From NCBI GenBank assembly GCA_963801065.1, contig CAWDDG010000008.1:62001-126000 (forward strand): 64,000 nt of DNA. The letters run 5' to 3'. The notes beneath the pieces are model-generated. The model saw only the letters and a program-made list of their open reading frames with translations. It was not told the DNA's origin and searched no databases. Below are positions 1 through 10,390 of the stretch, one piece after another; positions within the stretch are counted from its first letter, which is position 1; every line of letters starts with the position of its first letter. The position numbers and the translations under genes are program-made. The DNA is from CAWDDG01 sp963801065. Its GTDB lineage: Bacteria; Actinomycetota; Actinomycetes; Jiangellales; Jiangellaceae.

Positions 1-1
1 C

Positions 2-238
2 GTGGCGCTGACGCGGCACGACCCGCCAGCAGGTGCCGACCGTCGCCAGGTGTTCGCCGTCGTCGACGCGGCGTTCGCTCAACGGCGCAAAACCCTGCGT
101 GCTGCCCTGGCCGGCTGGGCCGGGTCGGCGGCGGCCGCGGAGGAGGCCCTGCGCGACGCCGGCGTGGACCCCAGGTCCCGCGGTGAGCAGCTCACCCTCG
201 AGGACTTCGCCCGCATCGCCGTCGCGGGCCCCAAATGA
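2..238 (+). CDS. rsmA: 16S rRNA dimethyladenosine transferase RsmA, C-terminal end (5' partial)
   Basis: The reading frame is open from the window edge and encodes the last ~78 residues of the KsgA/RsmA family, which dimethylates two adjacent adenosines near the 3' end of 16S rRNA. The visible part is the helical C-terminal domain, with the family-typical FAVVDAAFAQRRKTLRAAL stretch and a closing TLEDFARIA. The methyltransferase domain lies outside the window. ispE follows on the same strand, as in many actinomycetes (rsmA-ispE). The stop codon TGA (236-238) lies inside the left arm of the palindromic repeat that starts at 234, so the repeat supplies the end of the protein. Confidence 0.9.
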   Translation: MALTRHDPPAGADRRQVFAVVDAAFAQRRKTLRAALAGWAGSAAAAEEALRDAGVDPRSRGEQLTLEDFARIAVAGPK

Positions 239-321
239 TCACGTTAAGCAGGCGCCTTGGGTCCGTTACCAGGTCTCGGACACCTGGTAACGGACCCACA
301 GGCCTGCTTAACGTGATCATT
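234..321. repeat. Complete nested palindromic (REP-like) element, copy A
   Basis: An outer 20-bp arm (234-253, starting AATGATCACGTTAAG) is perfectly inverted at 302-321. Inside it an inner 16-bp arm (259-274, GGGTCCGTTACCAGGT) is perfectly inverted at 282-297 around a 7-base loop. The same outer and inner arms recur in partial form near 27.2, 40.0 and 45.9 kb. The element lies between rsmA and ispE. It could fold into a strong hairpin in RNA and may act as a terminator or mRNA stabiliser, but it has no U-tract. Confidence 0.95.
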
Positions 322-338
322 CGGCTAGCGTGGCGAGC

Positions 339-1238
339 ATGCCGTCCGTGACGGTCCGGGTGCCGGCCAAGGTCAACTTGGTGCTCTCGGTCGGCCCCCG
401 GCGGCCGGACGGCTTCCACGAGCTGGCCACGGTCTTCCACACGGTTTCGCTCTTCGACGAGGTGGTCGCGAGCCCGGCCGAGGAGGTCAGCGTGACCATC
501 GAGGGTGCGCAGGCCGACTCGGTCCCGGTCGACGAGTCCAATCTCGCGGTTCAAGCGGCCCGCACGCTCGCGGCGTACGCAGGCGTCACGACCGGGGCCC
601 GGCTCCTCGTCCGCAAGGGGATACCGGTCGCCGGCGGCATGGCGGGCGGCAGTGCCGACGCCGCTGCAGCTCTGGTCGCTTGTGACGCGTTGTGGGGCAC
701 CGGTCTGGGCCGGGCGGAGCTGTCCATCCTCGGGACCCGGCTCGGGAGCGACGTCTCGTTCGGGCTGGTCGGGGGAACGGCGCTCGGCACCGGCCGCGGC
801 GAGCGGCTCACTCCGGCGATGGTGGGCGGAACATTCCACTGGGTCCTCGCCATCGCCGAGAGTGGCCTCAGCACGCCGGAGGTCTACGCCGAGCTCGACC
901 GGCAGCGTGGCAAGCGCGCGGTCGCCGCGCCCACGGTCGCACCGGAGGTGCTGGCGGCCCTGCGCGCAGGCGACGCCGAAGCGCTGGGTGCCGTCCTCGA
1001 CAACGACCTGCAGCCTGCTGCCTGCACGCTCGCCCCAGAGCTCGAGGCGACACTCGAGACCGGCCTCGGCCTGGGCGCGCTGGGCGCCGTCGTGTCCGGG
1101 TCGGGGCCGACCTGCGCGTTCCTCGTCCGCGACCCCGAACAGGCGCTGGACGTGGCGATGGGCCTCGCGGCGGCGGAGGTATCCGCGGACGTGCAGCGGG
1201 CAAGCGGCCCGGTGCCGGGGGCACGCGTCGTCACGTGA
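339..1238 (+). CDS. ispE: 4-diphosphocytidyl-2-C-methyl-D-erythritol kinase
   Basis: IspE phosphorylates the 2-hydroxyl of CDP-methylerythritol in the MEP route to isoprenoids. The 299-residue product has the expected size. It begins with the family-typical VRVPAKVNLVLSV, has the GHMP-kinase glycine loop IPVAGGMAGGSAD at residues 95-107, and a C-terminal GAVVSGSGPTCAF motif. An in-frame GTG lies at 330, but ATG 339 gives the usual N-terminus. The neighbours rsmA (upstream) and the ABC-F gene (15 bases downstream) match common actinobacterial order. The upstream palindrome ends 18 bases before the start codon, so the promoter or ribosome-binding region overlaps or directly follows the repeat. 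Confidence 0.95.
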   Translation: MPSVTVRVPAKVNLVLSVGPRRPDGFHELATVFHTVSLFDEVVASPAEEVSVTIEGAQADSVPVDESNLAVQAARTLAAYAGVTTGARLLVRKGIPVAGGMAGGSADAAAALVACDALWGTGLGRAELSILGTRLGSDVSFGLVGGTALGTGRGERLTPAMVGGTFHWVLAIAESGLSTPEVYAELDRQRGKRAVAAPTVAPEVLAALRAGDAEALGAVLDNDLQPAACTLAPELEATLETGLGLGALGAVVSGSGPTCAFLVRDPEQALDVAMGLAAAEVSADVQRASGPVPGARVVT

Positions 1239-1253
1239 AAGGCTCGTCCGGTC

Positions 1254-3028
<1,775 letters not shown>

Positions 3029-3032
<4 letters not shown>

Positions 3033-4027
3033 GGTACGTGATCGTCGGAGCGGGGGCGGTCGGCGGCACGATCGGCGCGCGCCTTCACCAGGCCTCGCTG
3101 CCGGTCCTGCTCGTCGCGCGAGGCGCTCACCTCGTGGCGATGCGCGATCACGGGCTTCGGTTCGTGACGCCGGATGGGTCCAGAGTGCTCCGCGTGCAGA
3201 CCGCTTCCGGGCCCGGCGACGTCCAGCTCTCCGCGGACGACGTCCTGATCCTGACCACCAAGTCACAGGACACCGCCGCAGCGCTCGACGCGTGGTCAAG
3301 CGCACCGGTCGTCCGAGGCAGCGAGGTGATCGGCACCGCCGCGGACCTGCTGCCCGTGCTGTGCGCCCAGAATGGCGTGGAGAACGAAAGGCTCGCGCTG
3401 CGGCGGTTCGCACGAGTTCTTGGGGTCTGTGTCTGGCTGCCCGCGGCGTTCACCGAGCCGGGCGTCGTCGTGGCGTCTGGTGCCCCGAGACCGGGGATGC
3501 TTCACGTCGGGCGCTACCCCTCGGGCGCCGGCGGCTCGGTGCACGACGTCGCCGTCGGCCTTCGAGCTGCCGGCTTCGAGGTTCCGGTGCGCGACGATGT
3601 GATGCGCTGGAAGTACGGCAAGCTGCTGAGCAACATCGGCAACGCGTTCGACGCGCTGTTCGCCGACCGCTCCTCCTGGTCCGACCTCCTCGAAGCGGCG
3701 ATGCGAGAGGGCCGGAACGCACTGCGTGCCGCGGGTATCCCCTTCACGTCCGACCGTGAGCAGCGAACGGCGCGCGGTAACCTCGTCACCGTCCAGGATG
3801 TGCCCGGGTACCCGCGCGGCGGCGGATCGACCTGGCAGAGCTTCGCCCGTGGGGCGGGATCGGTCGAGGTCGACTTCCTCAACGGCGAGGTCGTCTTGCT
3901 CGGGCGGATACACGACGTGCCGACGCCGGTCAACGCGGCGGTCCAGCGTGTCGCATCGCAGGCGATACATGAGGGCCTTCCGCCGCGCAGCGGCGACGTT
4001 GCCGCATTGCGTGCCCTGCTGACCTGA
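3029..4027 (+). CDS. Ketopantoate reductase family protein (ApbA/PanE-like)
   Basis: The 332-residue product begins with an NAD(P)-binding Rossmann loop (VIVGAGAVGGTIGARL). It contains KSQD and CAQNGVENE segments typical of PanE, and a C-terminal domain with the KYGKLLSNIGNAF helix that carries the catalytic lysine in this family. PanE reduces 2-ketopantoate to pantoate with NADPH, but many actinobacterial paralogues have unknown substrates, so no gene symbol is given. The GTG start overlaps the ABC-F stop by 4 bases (GTGA), implying translational coupling. Confidence 0.85.
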
Positions 4028-4036
4028 GGAGATGAC

Positions 4037-4441
4037 ATGACGGGCGAGCCCGGCGTGCGCGAGCTGCGGCTCGTCGTCACGGCAACCGACTACGACGAGG
4101 CCGTGCGGTTCTACCGCGACGTCCTGGGGCTGGCCGAGCGAGAGGCACACTCGTCGCCGGACGGTCGGGTGACGATCCTCGATGCGGGCAACGCCACGCT
4201 GGAGATCGCCGACCCGGCGCAAGCGGATTTCATCGACGCGGTGGAGGTCGGGCGACGCGTCGCCGGCCACGTCCGGGTCGCGTTCGAGGTCGCCGACACC
4301 GAGGCGACGACCCGGTTGCTCGAGTCGTCGGGCGCCACCGTCCTCGCCCCGCCGACGGTCACGCCCTGGCAGTCGCTCAACTCGCGGCTGGAGGGGCCCG
4401 CGGGCCTTCAGCTCACGCTGTTCTCGGAGCTGTCTGGCTGA
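4037..4441 (+). CDS. VOC (glyoxalase/bleomycin-resistance fold) family protein
   Basis: A 134-residue single-domain protein with the paired beta-alpha-beta-beta-beta pattern of the vicinal-oxygen-chelate fold. It has an N-terminal ELRLVVTATDYDEAVRFYRD helix region, a GNATLEIADP strand, and a C-terminal LEGPAGLQLTLFSEL strand with a metal-ligand-type residue. It starts 9 bases after the ketopantoate-reductase-like gene behind a GAGGAGATG ribosome-binding region, so it ends the operon that begins at ispE. The substrate is unknown. The next gene (xth) is convergent. Confidence 0.85.
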   Translation: MTGEPGVRELRLVVTATDYDEAVRFYRDVLGLAEREAHSSPDGRVTILDAGNATLEIADPAQADFIDAVEVGRRVAGHVRVAFEVADTEATTRLLESSGATVLAPPTVTPWQSLNSRLEGPAGLQLTLFSELSG

Positions 4442-4475
4442 GCGGTCGGCAGGTCACTGTGGCGGGCCCCGCCCG

Positions 4476-5249
4476 TCAGGTGAGGTCGACGATGACCGGG
4501 GCGTGGTCGGACGGGCCGGTGCCCTTACGGGCCTCACGGTCCACCCAGGCATCGGTGATCCGCTCGGCGACAGCACCCGACGCGTAGACATGGTCGATGC
4601 GCATGCCCATGTCCTTGTGAAACATGCCGGCCCGGTAATCCCAGTAGGTGAACGGGTTCGGGCCCTTGCCCGGGCGAGGGATGACGTCGGTGAGGCCAAG
4701 ATCCCGAATCCGCCCGACTCGCTCGCGCTCGGCCGGGGTCACGTGGGTGGCCGAGGCGAACGCAGCCGGATCCCAGACGTCGGCATCCGTCGGCGCAACG
4801 TTGAAGTCCCCGCACACGACGGTCTGCGGGTGAGCAGGGAGCTCCCGCTCGAGGGTGAGGCGCAGCGCGTCGAGCCAGGCCAGCTTGTAGGCGTAATGCG
4901 GGTCTTGCGGCGTGCGTCCGTTCGGGACGTACACGCTGCGGATCCGGACTCCATCGCAGGTGGCGGCCACGGCCCGTGCCTCCGGATCGGGGAATCCGGG
5001 CTCGTCATCGATGCCGGTCGTCACGTCGTCGAGACCAACCTTGGAGAGCAGCGCAACGCCGTTCCACCGGCCGAGCCCGTGACCGGCGACCTCGTAGCCG
5101 AGCTCACGGAACTCGTCGACCGGCAGAGCGTCCGCCGGCACCTTGGTCTCCTGCAGACAGGCGATGTCGGGCCGACGCGTCTCGAGCCAGTCCAGCAGTC
5201 GAGGCAGCCGCGCCGTGATCGAGTTGACGTTCCACGTAGCCAAGCGCAT
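4476..5249 (-). CDS. xth: Exodeoxyribonuclease III family protein
   Basis: A 257-residue endonuclease/exonuclease/phosphatase-fold protein. ExoIII removes 3'-blocked nucleotides and cuts at abasic sites in base-excision repair. Diagnostic motifs are visible: ATWNVNSITARL at the N-terminus, CLQETKV with the metal-binding glutamate, GDFNVAPTDADVWDP with the catalytic Asp/Asn, and a C-terminal SDHAPVIVDL with the catalytic Asp-His. The length matches the family. It is convergent with the VOC gene, and downstream on the left the two genes are 34 bases apart. Confidence 0.93.
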   Translation of the reverse strand: MRLATWNVNSITARLPRLLDWLETRRPDIACLQETKVPADALPVDEFRELGYEVAGHGLGRWNGVALLSKVGLDDVTTGIDDEPGFPDPEARAVAATCDGVRIRSVYVPNGRTPQDPHYAYKLAWLDALRLTLERELPAHPQTVVCGDFNVAPTDADVWDPAAFASATHVTPAERERVGRIRDLGLTDVIPRPGKGPNPFTYWDYRAGMFHKDMGMRIDHVYASGAVAERITDAWVDREARKGTGPSDHAPVIVDLT

Positions 5250-5368
5250 AACGCAACTCTAGGAGACCGTCATGGACTGTCTGGTCCGTCGATGTACAGA
5301 ATCCGTACAAGATCCACACGAGCCGGTGTGCCGTACGCGGCCGGACATCAGCGGCAACCTTCGGGGGC

Positions 5369-5902
5369 ATGCCACGCACCAGCAGGTGGCCACCGGCGAT
5401 CCGCTGCGCGGCCACCAAACACGGCTCAGACGAGCGGTGCGGCCGACGGGTCGTGCGGCGTGCGCAGACCTGCGTCGTTCATGGCGGCAACCTGCCCGTC
5501 GTGAAGCGCGAGGCGTCCGAGGTCGTCGCGGACGCGAGGACCCGGCTACTCGGGCTCTCGGACAGTGCCGTCGACGTGGTCGAGCAACTGCTGCAAAGCA
5601 AGGACGAGGACATCAGGCTCAAGACCACGCGCGACATGCTCGACAGGGTCATCCCCCGGCTGTCGACCGCCGCGCACCTGGTGGTCGACACCACCGCCGA
5701 CCGCGACCCGGGCGAGGCCAAGCGATCGGCTGCCGAGATCGTGCGCGAACGACTGGACGAACTGCGCGGCCGCCACGAGCAGGCCACCGTCTTCCGCGCG
5801 CCCAGCTGGGCGGCGACGGACGGGGCGGTCATCGACATCAACGCCTACGTGGTCGACTCAGGGACCGAGCCCAAGGAGGTCGACGACGATGCAACTGCTT
5901 GA
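5369..5902 (+). CDS. Phage-type HGG-motif protein, possible small terminase subunit
   Basis: A 177-residue protein with an N-terminal cysteine/histidine motif (CAATKHGSDERCGRR, then TCVVHGG) followed by a helical, charged middle part. This arrangement is common at the N-terminus of small terminase-like proteins in actinophages and prophages, where the protein helps recognise DNA for packaging. No large terminase or other phage gene is present. The next 230 bases carry only a 15-codon ORF at 5889. It is therefore best read as a prophage relic. The family assignment rests on motif resemblance only. The start is an ATG without a strong ribosome-binding site. Confidence 0.45.
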   Translation: MPRTSRWPPAIRCAATKHGSDERCGRRVVRRAQTCVVHGGNLPVVKREASEVVADARTRLLGLSDSAVDVVEQLLQSKDEDIRLKTTRDMLDRVIPRLSTAAHLVVDTTADRDPGEAKRSAAEIVRERLDELRGRHEQATVFRAPSWAATDGAVIDINAYVVDSGTEPKEVDDDATA

Positions 5903-6133
5903 TTCGGCGAGGCGCGTGCAGGACGACAAGCGCTGAACCGATGCCAGCAAACGAGTCGGGTGGTTCCCGTGATCGGCAAGATCGCTCGACCGGCGGCAAA
6001 GGGGACGGTTGATCAAGCCTCGGGGGGCCGCTCGAACTCAGCGCACCGTGCAGGTGCGCGTTCTGGCAGGACGGCTGCGCGGTGTGACCACAAGGGCTGG
6101 CCAGTGCAGCCTCGACCGTGCACCTGCCTCCAG

Positions 6134-6340
6134 TCAACTGATGCAGGACTCGTTGCCCTCCTGGTCGTGCATGACCACGAAGTAGACCGGGTATTCCGGG
6201 TTGTCGTCACGGGTGCGGTGCTCGACGCTGGCCCCGAGCTCGACCAGCCCGGCGACCTTCGCCTCGACGATCTCGAGGCGCCGCTGCTGCGGCAGGGCGT
6301 TGTCACGGCCGGTGGCGTACAGGTCCAGCCGCCGGCAGAT
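6134..6340 (-). pseudogene. VOC/glyoxalase-like C-terminal fragment
   Basis: On the minus strand a ~65-codon frame reads LDLYATGRDNALPQQRRLEI, then AKVAGLVELGASVEHRTRD and finally VVMHDQEGNESCIS before TGA (6134-6136). This is the usual C-terminal half of actinobacterial glyoxalase-like (VOC) proteins. Upstream in the same frame a TGA stop appears at about 6340, and no start codon or N-terminal half is found. The piece is thus a truncated gene. It lies in the degraded stretch after the phage-like gene. No function is expected. Confidence 0.6.
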
Positions 6341-6451
6341 TCAGCGTTTCCGCCGGAACGCAGACTCGCGCCGGAGCCATGAGCGGATGCCGGCGATCCT
6401 CTTCACCCGCGTAACGCCTCTTTGCAGGGAACGTTGGTCCCGGAGAGGACC

Positions 6452-7051
6452 TCAGCCGGCGATGCGGTAGCCGACGTGAGTGACAAGCGACGCCGATCTG
6501 GCGGAGAGGATGTCGAGGTGCATTGGGCCCACACCATCGAAGAGTCGTTCTCCGGCGCCGAGGGTGACCGGGGCAATGTGGGTGCGCAACTCATGGATGA
6601 GACCTGCGGCGAGGTACTGGTTGACCGTGGCGGCACCGCCTGCGATGGCTACGTCACGCTCACCGGCAGCGGCGCGCGCCTGGTCCAGAGCAGAGTGGAT
6701 TCCATCGGTGACGAACGTGAATGTCGTCCCGCCCCGCATCGCCAACGGGTCGCGTGGATGGTGAGTGAGCACGAGTACGGGGGCATGGTAGGGCGGGTCA
6801 TCACCCCACCAGCCCTTCCAGTCAAGGTCCCACTCGCCGCGAACAGGTCCGAACATGTTCCGGCCCATCACGTAGGCGCCAGATCTGGTGATCTGGTCGA
6901 CCTCGGCCTTGTTCTCATCGGGAGTGTCGAACATCCACGCGTGCAACAGGTCAACCGGTCCGTCGCCAAAGGGCTTGTCTGCGGTTTGGCCCGGGCCGGC
7001 GACGTAGCCATCGGCAGAGATCGAGATGTCGCAGACGACCTTGCCGCTCAT
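6452..7051 (-). CDS. Dihydrofolate reductase-like (RibD C-terminal domain) protein
   Basis: A 199-residue protein of the DHFR/RibD-C superfamily, which binds NADPH; most members like this have no known substrate. Visible landmarks are VVCDISISADGYVAGPGQ at the N-terminus, GAYVMGRNMFGPVRGEW in the middle, VLTHHPRDPLAM, the glycine-rich cofactor loop VAIAGGAATVNQYLAAGL, and ELRTHIAPVTLGAGERLF near the end. ATG 7051 is chosen over an upstream in-frame start because GGAGAG lies just upstream and the protein then begins at the family-typical position. It stands alone between degraded sequences. Confidence 0.85.
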   Translation of the reverse strand: MSGKVVCDISISADGYVAGPGQTADKPFGDGPVDLLHAWMFDTPDENKAEVDQITRSGAYVMGRNMFGPVRGEWDLDWKGWWGDDPPYHAPVLVLTHHPRDPLAMRGGTTFTFVTDGIHSALDQARAAAGERDVAIAGGAATVNQYLAAGLIHELRTHIAPVTLGAGERLFDGVGPMHLDILSARSASLVTHVGYRIAG

Positions 7052-7190
7052 GAAGGCTCTCCGTTCTCTTCGCGACGGCTCTCGACGCCGGTCGGGATGA
7101 ACCCTAGCCAAGTTTGCGCAACCGGGATTCACAGCCGCTAGCGGCCTGGCTCGGCGTGATCCGCTCGGACGGCGGCTAGATGCGTGCGTC

Positions 7191-7481
7191 CTATTCGATG
7201 TATCCGGTCACAGGGTCCACATGCGACAGGAAGTTCCGGATCGCCTCCTCGTGGTCGACCATGCTGGACGGCCGTCCGTCCGATGACGCCGAGGAGAATC
7301 CGTAGCCGGGATTTGGTCCAGAGATCCATGCGTAGTGGTAGTGGCCGGGATGATCCGGTTGCGTCGTAACGTCGAACACTTCTTCATCGACGGTGACGCG
7401 AACAGGCGGTTCGGCCGGCCCTGGTATTGGGCTCGGACGCCATGGCACGGGGGCTCCTCCTCCGATCAATTCCAGGGGCAA
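7191..7481 (-). CDS. Conserved hypothetical protein (96 aa)
   Basis: A small acidic protein without membrane segment or signal peptide. The C-terminal half is the most ordered-looking part, with a VTVDEEVFDVTTQPDHPGHY strand region, HYAWISGPNPGYGFSSA and a helix with the closing FLSHVDPVTGYIE. It resembles short conserved actinobacterial proteins of unknown function. The codon pattern (GC-rich third positions) supports real coding. No function is proposed. Confidence 0.6.
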   Translation of the reverse strand: MPLELIGGGAPVPWRPSPIPGPAEPPVRVTVDEEVFDVTTQPDHPGHYHYAWISGPNPGYGFSSASSDGRPSSMVDHEEAIRNFLSHVDPVTGYIE

Positions 7482-7530
7482 TTGTGCGTCAGCATCACCA
7501 GCATGACCTCGCCGTCAGCGGCAGACATCC

Positions 7531-7558
7531 GGGCGAGCGTAGCCGCCCTCCACGCGGC
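7531..7558. repeat. 28-bp dispersed repeat, copy 1
   Basis: The 28 bases at 7531-7558 (GGGCGAGCGTAGCCGCCCTC...) recur at 12656-12683 with one mismatch. The 279-base stretch 7482-7760 that holds it has no convincing gene. Both copies lie in degraded accessory DNA; they may be the shared end of a decayed mobile element. Confidence 0.6.
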
Positions 7559-7760
7559 ACAAGCGATGTTGCGGTGGGGCGAGCTGTGTCGCATAGGTAT
7601 ACGGCCCGTCGGTGCGACCGGGGTACGGCACCGACACGTGGCGACGCGGTTGATCACCTCGGGCCCTCACGTCTGTTGGTCGAATAGGGCGCGCGTCGGT
7701 ACCCCGGGGCGACGCGTGTCGTCGCTAAGATCAATTGTTCGCACCGTCCTCTCCCGAGCC

Positions 7761-9639
7761 TCAGGCAAGTTCGGATTGGAGGATCTCGGCCACCGGGCGC
7801 CGTGCGCCGAGGCGAGCTGGAATGGTGGTGAGCACCGCCACCACGAGAACGGTGCCCGCCACCACGGTGAGCAACCACCACAGCGGTGGGATCGGCGCCT
7901 CGTCCGGATCCACGGCCATGTACAGCCCGATCCCTCCCGGGATGCCCAGTACGGCTCCGGTGAACGCGGGAAGCACCTGCGCCGCTGAAAGTCCTGCGCT
8001 GACCTCCCGAGGAGTCGCGCCCAGTGCGCGCGCCAGCGCCAATGAATGCCTGGCGTCGAGCGCGGTCGCCCACGTGATGAAGATCGCGTTCACGGCCGCC
8101 AATGCGACCAGCATGACCGTGATCACCAGCAGCACCCGGTTAGCCGCTTGAAGCTCGTCCGTCCCAACGGACGCTGCGAGTTGGGCGCGGGCTGCCAGCG
8201 CCGCGACGATCCCGCTGACGGTGATCGCGATACTGACAACGCCCAACACGACACGGCGCGGCCGCCGGCCGGCCACCCGTAACCCGAGGAGCAGGGGAAT
8301 AGGCAATCGCGCCGAGATCGCGATCAGCCACGCCCCGCGGCGAGGTGGGCGGGCCGAGTCGGCCAGTGCACGGACCGTGCTGGTGCGCGCGGCCCGGATG
8401 GCTGGAACGGTGGTCGCGATGACCGCGACCACCAGTGCCACCGCCGTCACCAGGCCGACCCTGGACATGGTCAGCGACGGCGCGCCTGCGCTGCCGACGA
8501 GACTGGCACCACTATCGGTGAGCAAGGGAGCGGCCAGCCACCCGGCAGCGAGCCCCGCCGCCGTGGCGAGGAGGGCCACGACGACATACTCCGCGAGCAG
8601 CACGGCAGCGACCAGCCTTGGTGTGCCGCCGACCGCTTTGAGCAGCCCGACGCGTCGGGTTTGGTCGGCCATCCGGCCTCCGGCCAGGACGGCGATGCTG
8701 GCCACGGCGAGGCTGCCAACCAGCCAGCTGCCGCTCAGCAGCACAAGCTGCTGGTTCTGCACCACATTGGTGTGCATGTCGAGGATGTCCTGCCATGTCG
8801 CTAGGGCTGGTCCGGGCATCGTGGCGTGTGTGTTGACGAATGTCGGCGCTTCGGCCGGGTCCGTCAGCCTCAGGTTCACGATGTAGGACAGGGCTTCCGC
8901 CGCTGGGGCGAGACCGCGGGCGTCTGCCTCGGTGAGCCAGACCAGGCCGGCATCGGGGCCGGTATCGCCTACCGGCGGCGCGAAAGTGACGATGTCGTCC
9001 GGTTCATCGACCGGCTGGGACTCAGACTCATCCGGCGGCGGGGGCAGTTCATCTTCATCGGGCTCCCAGGCGCCGAACCAGCACGTGGCGTAGCACACAT
9101 CCGGATACGGCGTCGCGGCGGCGGTGACCGCCACCCCGACGACGTGGAATGAGTGGCCGTTCACGGTGATCTGGTCCCCTTCGCCGACACCGAGCGCGTC
9201 GGCCAGGCCAGCCTCCACGACCACGCCGCCGTCGCGCACCCAGCTGCCCTGGGTCAGCTTCGGCTGGTCGATCGAGGCTTCTGCTGGGGTCGCGCCCTTC
9301 TGCCCACACGCTCGCCGTGCCGTCGGACGCCTCGAGTTCCGCCCCGATCATCGGGTACGGCCCGCTGTGGGCGGTGACGCCGGGAGCGTCGGTCAGTGCC
9401 TCCAAGCTGGCGACATCGGCGGGTGTCCCTTCGTTCGGGCCGGTGCTCGCGATCACGTCGGGCCCGGCCGTGGCCTCCCTGGTGCGCTGAAAAGGATCGC
9501 TCCCCGCCTCGTGCAGTAAGAGCCCGAGGGTGAGTGTTGTGGTGGCCGCCATGATGGCAAGCAACAGGAGCGCCGCCTCGACCGGGCGCCGCCGCAGGTC
9601 ACGCATAGCGAGGCGGCCCAGGAGTAGGAATCGGCCCAT
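7761..9639 (-). pseudogene. FtsX-type ABC transporter permease, split by a 1-base frameshift
   Basis: Two overlapping frames together encode a ~626-residue permease. The N-terminal part (from ATG 9639) has a first membrane helix (LLLLAIMAATTTLTLGLLL) and a large extracytoplasmic domain. The rest, in the other frame, has VVVEAGLADALGVGEGD, further helices and two FtsX-like C-terminal blocks typical of MacB/BceB-like exporters. Around 9290 the text CGCGACCCCAGCAGAAGCC would read straight through (RDPAEASID) if one C of CCCC were removed. The partner ATPase lies 4 bases upstream. Either the gene is newly inactivated or the indel is a sequencing error. The substrate is unknown. Confidence 0.85.
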
Positions 9640-9643
9640 CGGT

Positions 9644-10390
9644 TCAGCCCTCCAGTCCGACCATGGCGCCGAGCTTGCCGCTCGTGCCGCCGATCAACCG
9701 CATCTCGTCAATGAATCCGCCGTCGCGCATCGAGATCAGCCGGTCGGCAGTGGCGGCGATCCGCTCATCGTGGGTGACGACGACCAGGGTCTGCCCCGCC
9801 TCGTGCAGGCTCTCGAAGAGGCGCAGAACCTCGACGGTGGCGGCGCTGTCCAGGTTGCCGGTGGGTTCGTCGGCGAACACGACCAGCGGCTCATTGCTCA
9901 ACGCCCGAGCGATGGCGACCCGTTGACGCTGCCCACCCGACAACGCGGAGGGCAAGAAGGTCGCCCTGTCGGCGAGCCCGACCCGCTCCAGCAGATCCGT
10001 GGCTCGGCGTCGCGCGGCCTTCGGCGAGCGGCCCGCCAGCAACGCCGACAGCTCGACGTTCTCCACGGCGGTGAGCTCATCCATCAGGTGGAAGGCTTGG
10101 AAGACGAACCCGACGTCGCTTCGCCGCATCCGCGCCAGCGCCCGCTCGCTGAGCGCGTCGGTGCGGCGGCCGGCAAGCCACAGTTCGCCACCCGATGGCC
10201 GGTCCAACCCGCCCAGCAAGTGCAACAGTGTGGACTTCCCACAGCCGCTGGGCCCCATCACCGCCACCGTCTCGCCCGGGGCGACATCGAGGTCAACACC
10301 GTCGACGGCGCGCACCAATCCGTCTCCAGTGCCGTATTGCTTGTGCAACCCGCGGGCGCGCAGCACGGGGGTAGCGGCGGTGTCGTTCAC
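9644..10390 (-). CDS. ABC transporter ATP-binding protein (MacB/LolD type)
   Basis: A 248-residue ATPase with Walker A GPSGCGKST, signature LSGGQRQRVAIARAL, Walker B VVFADEPTGNLD and the H-loop VVTHDERIA. The RAVDGVDLDVAPGETVAVMG start is typical for ATPases paired with FtsX-like permeases that export lipids, peptides or antibiotics. GTG 10390 is chosen because AAGGAG precedes it and it overlaps the PadR stop as GTGA, giving coupled translation. It forms a regulator-ATPase-permease cassette with its neighbours, all on the minus strand. Expression is probably repressed by the PadR protein through the sites at 10928-10955. Confidence 0.92.
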   Translation of the reverse strand: MNDTAATPVLRARGLHKQYGTGDGLVRAVDGVDLDVAPGETVAVMGPSGCGKSTLLHLLGGLDRPSGGELWLAGRRTDALSERALARMRRSDVGFVFQAFHLMDELTAVENVELSALLAGRSPKAARRRATDLLERVGLADRATFLPSALSGGQRQRVAIARALSNEPLVVFADEPTGNLDSAATVEVLRLFESLHEAGQTLVVVTHDERIAATADRLISMRDGGFIDEMRLIGGTSGKLGAMVGLEG

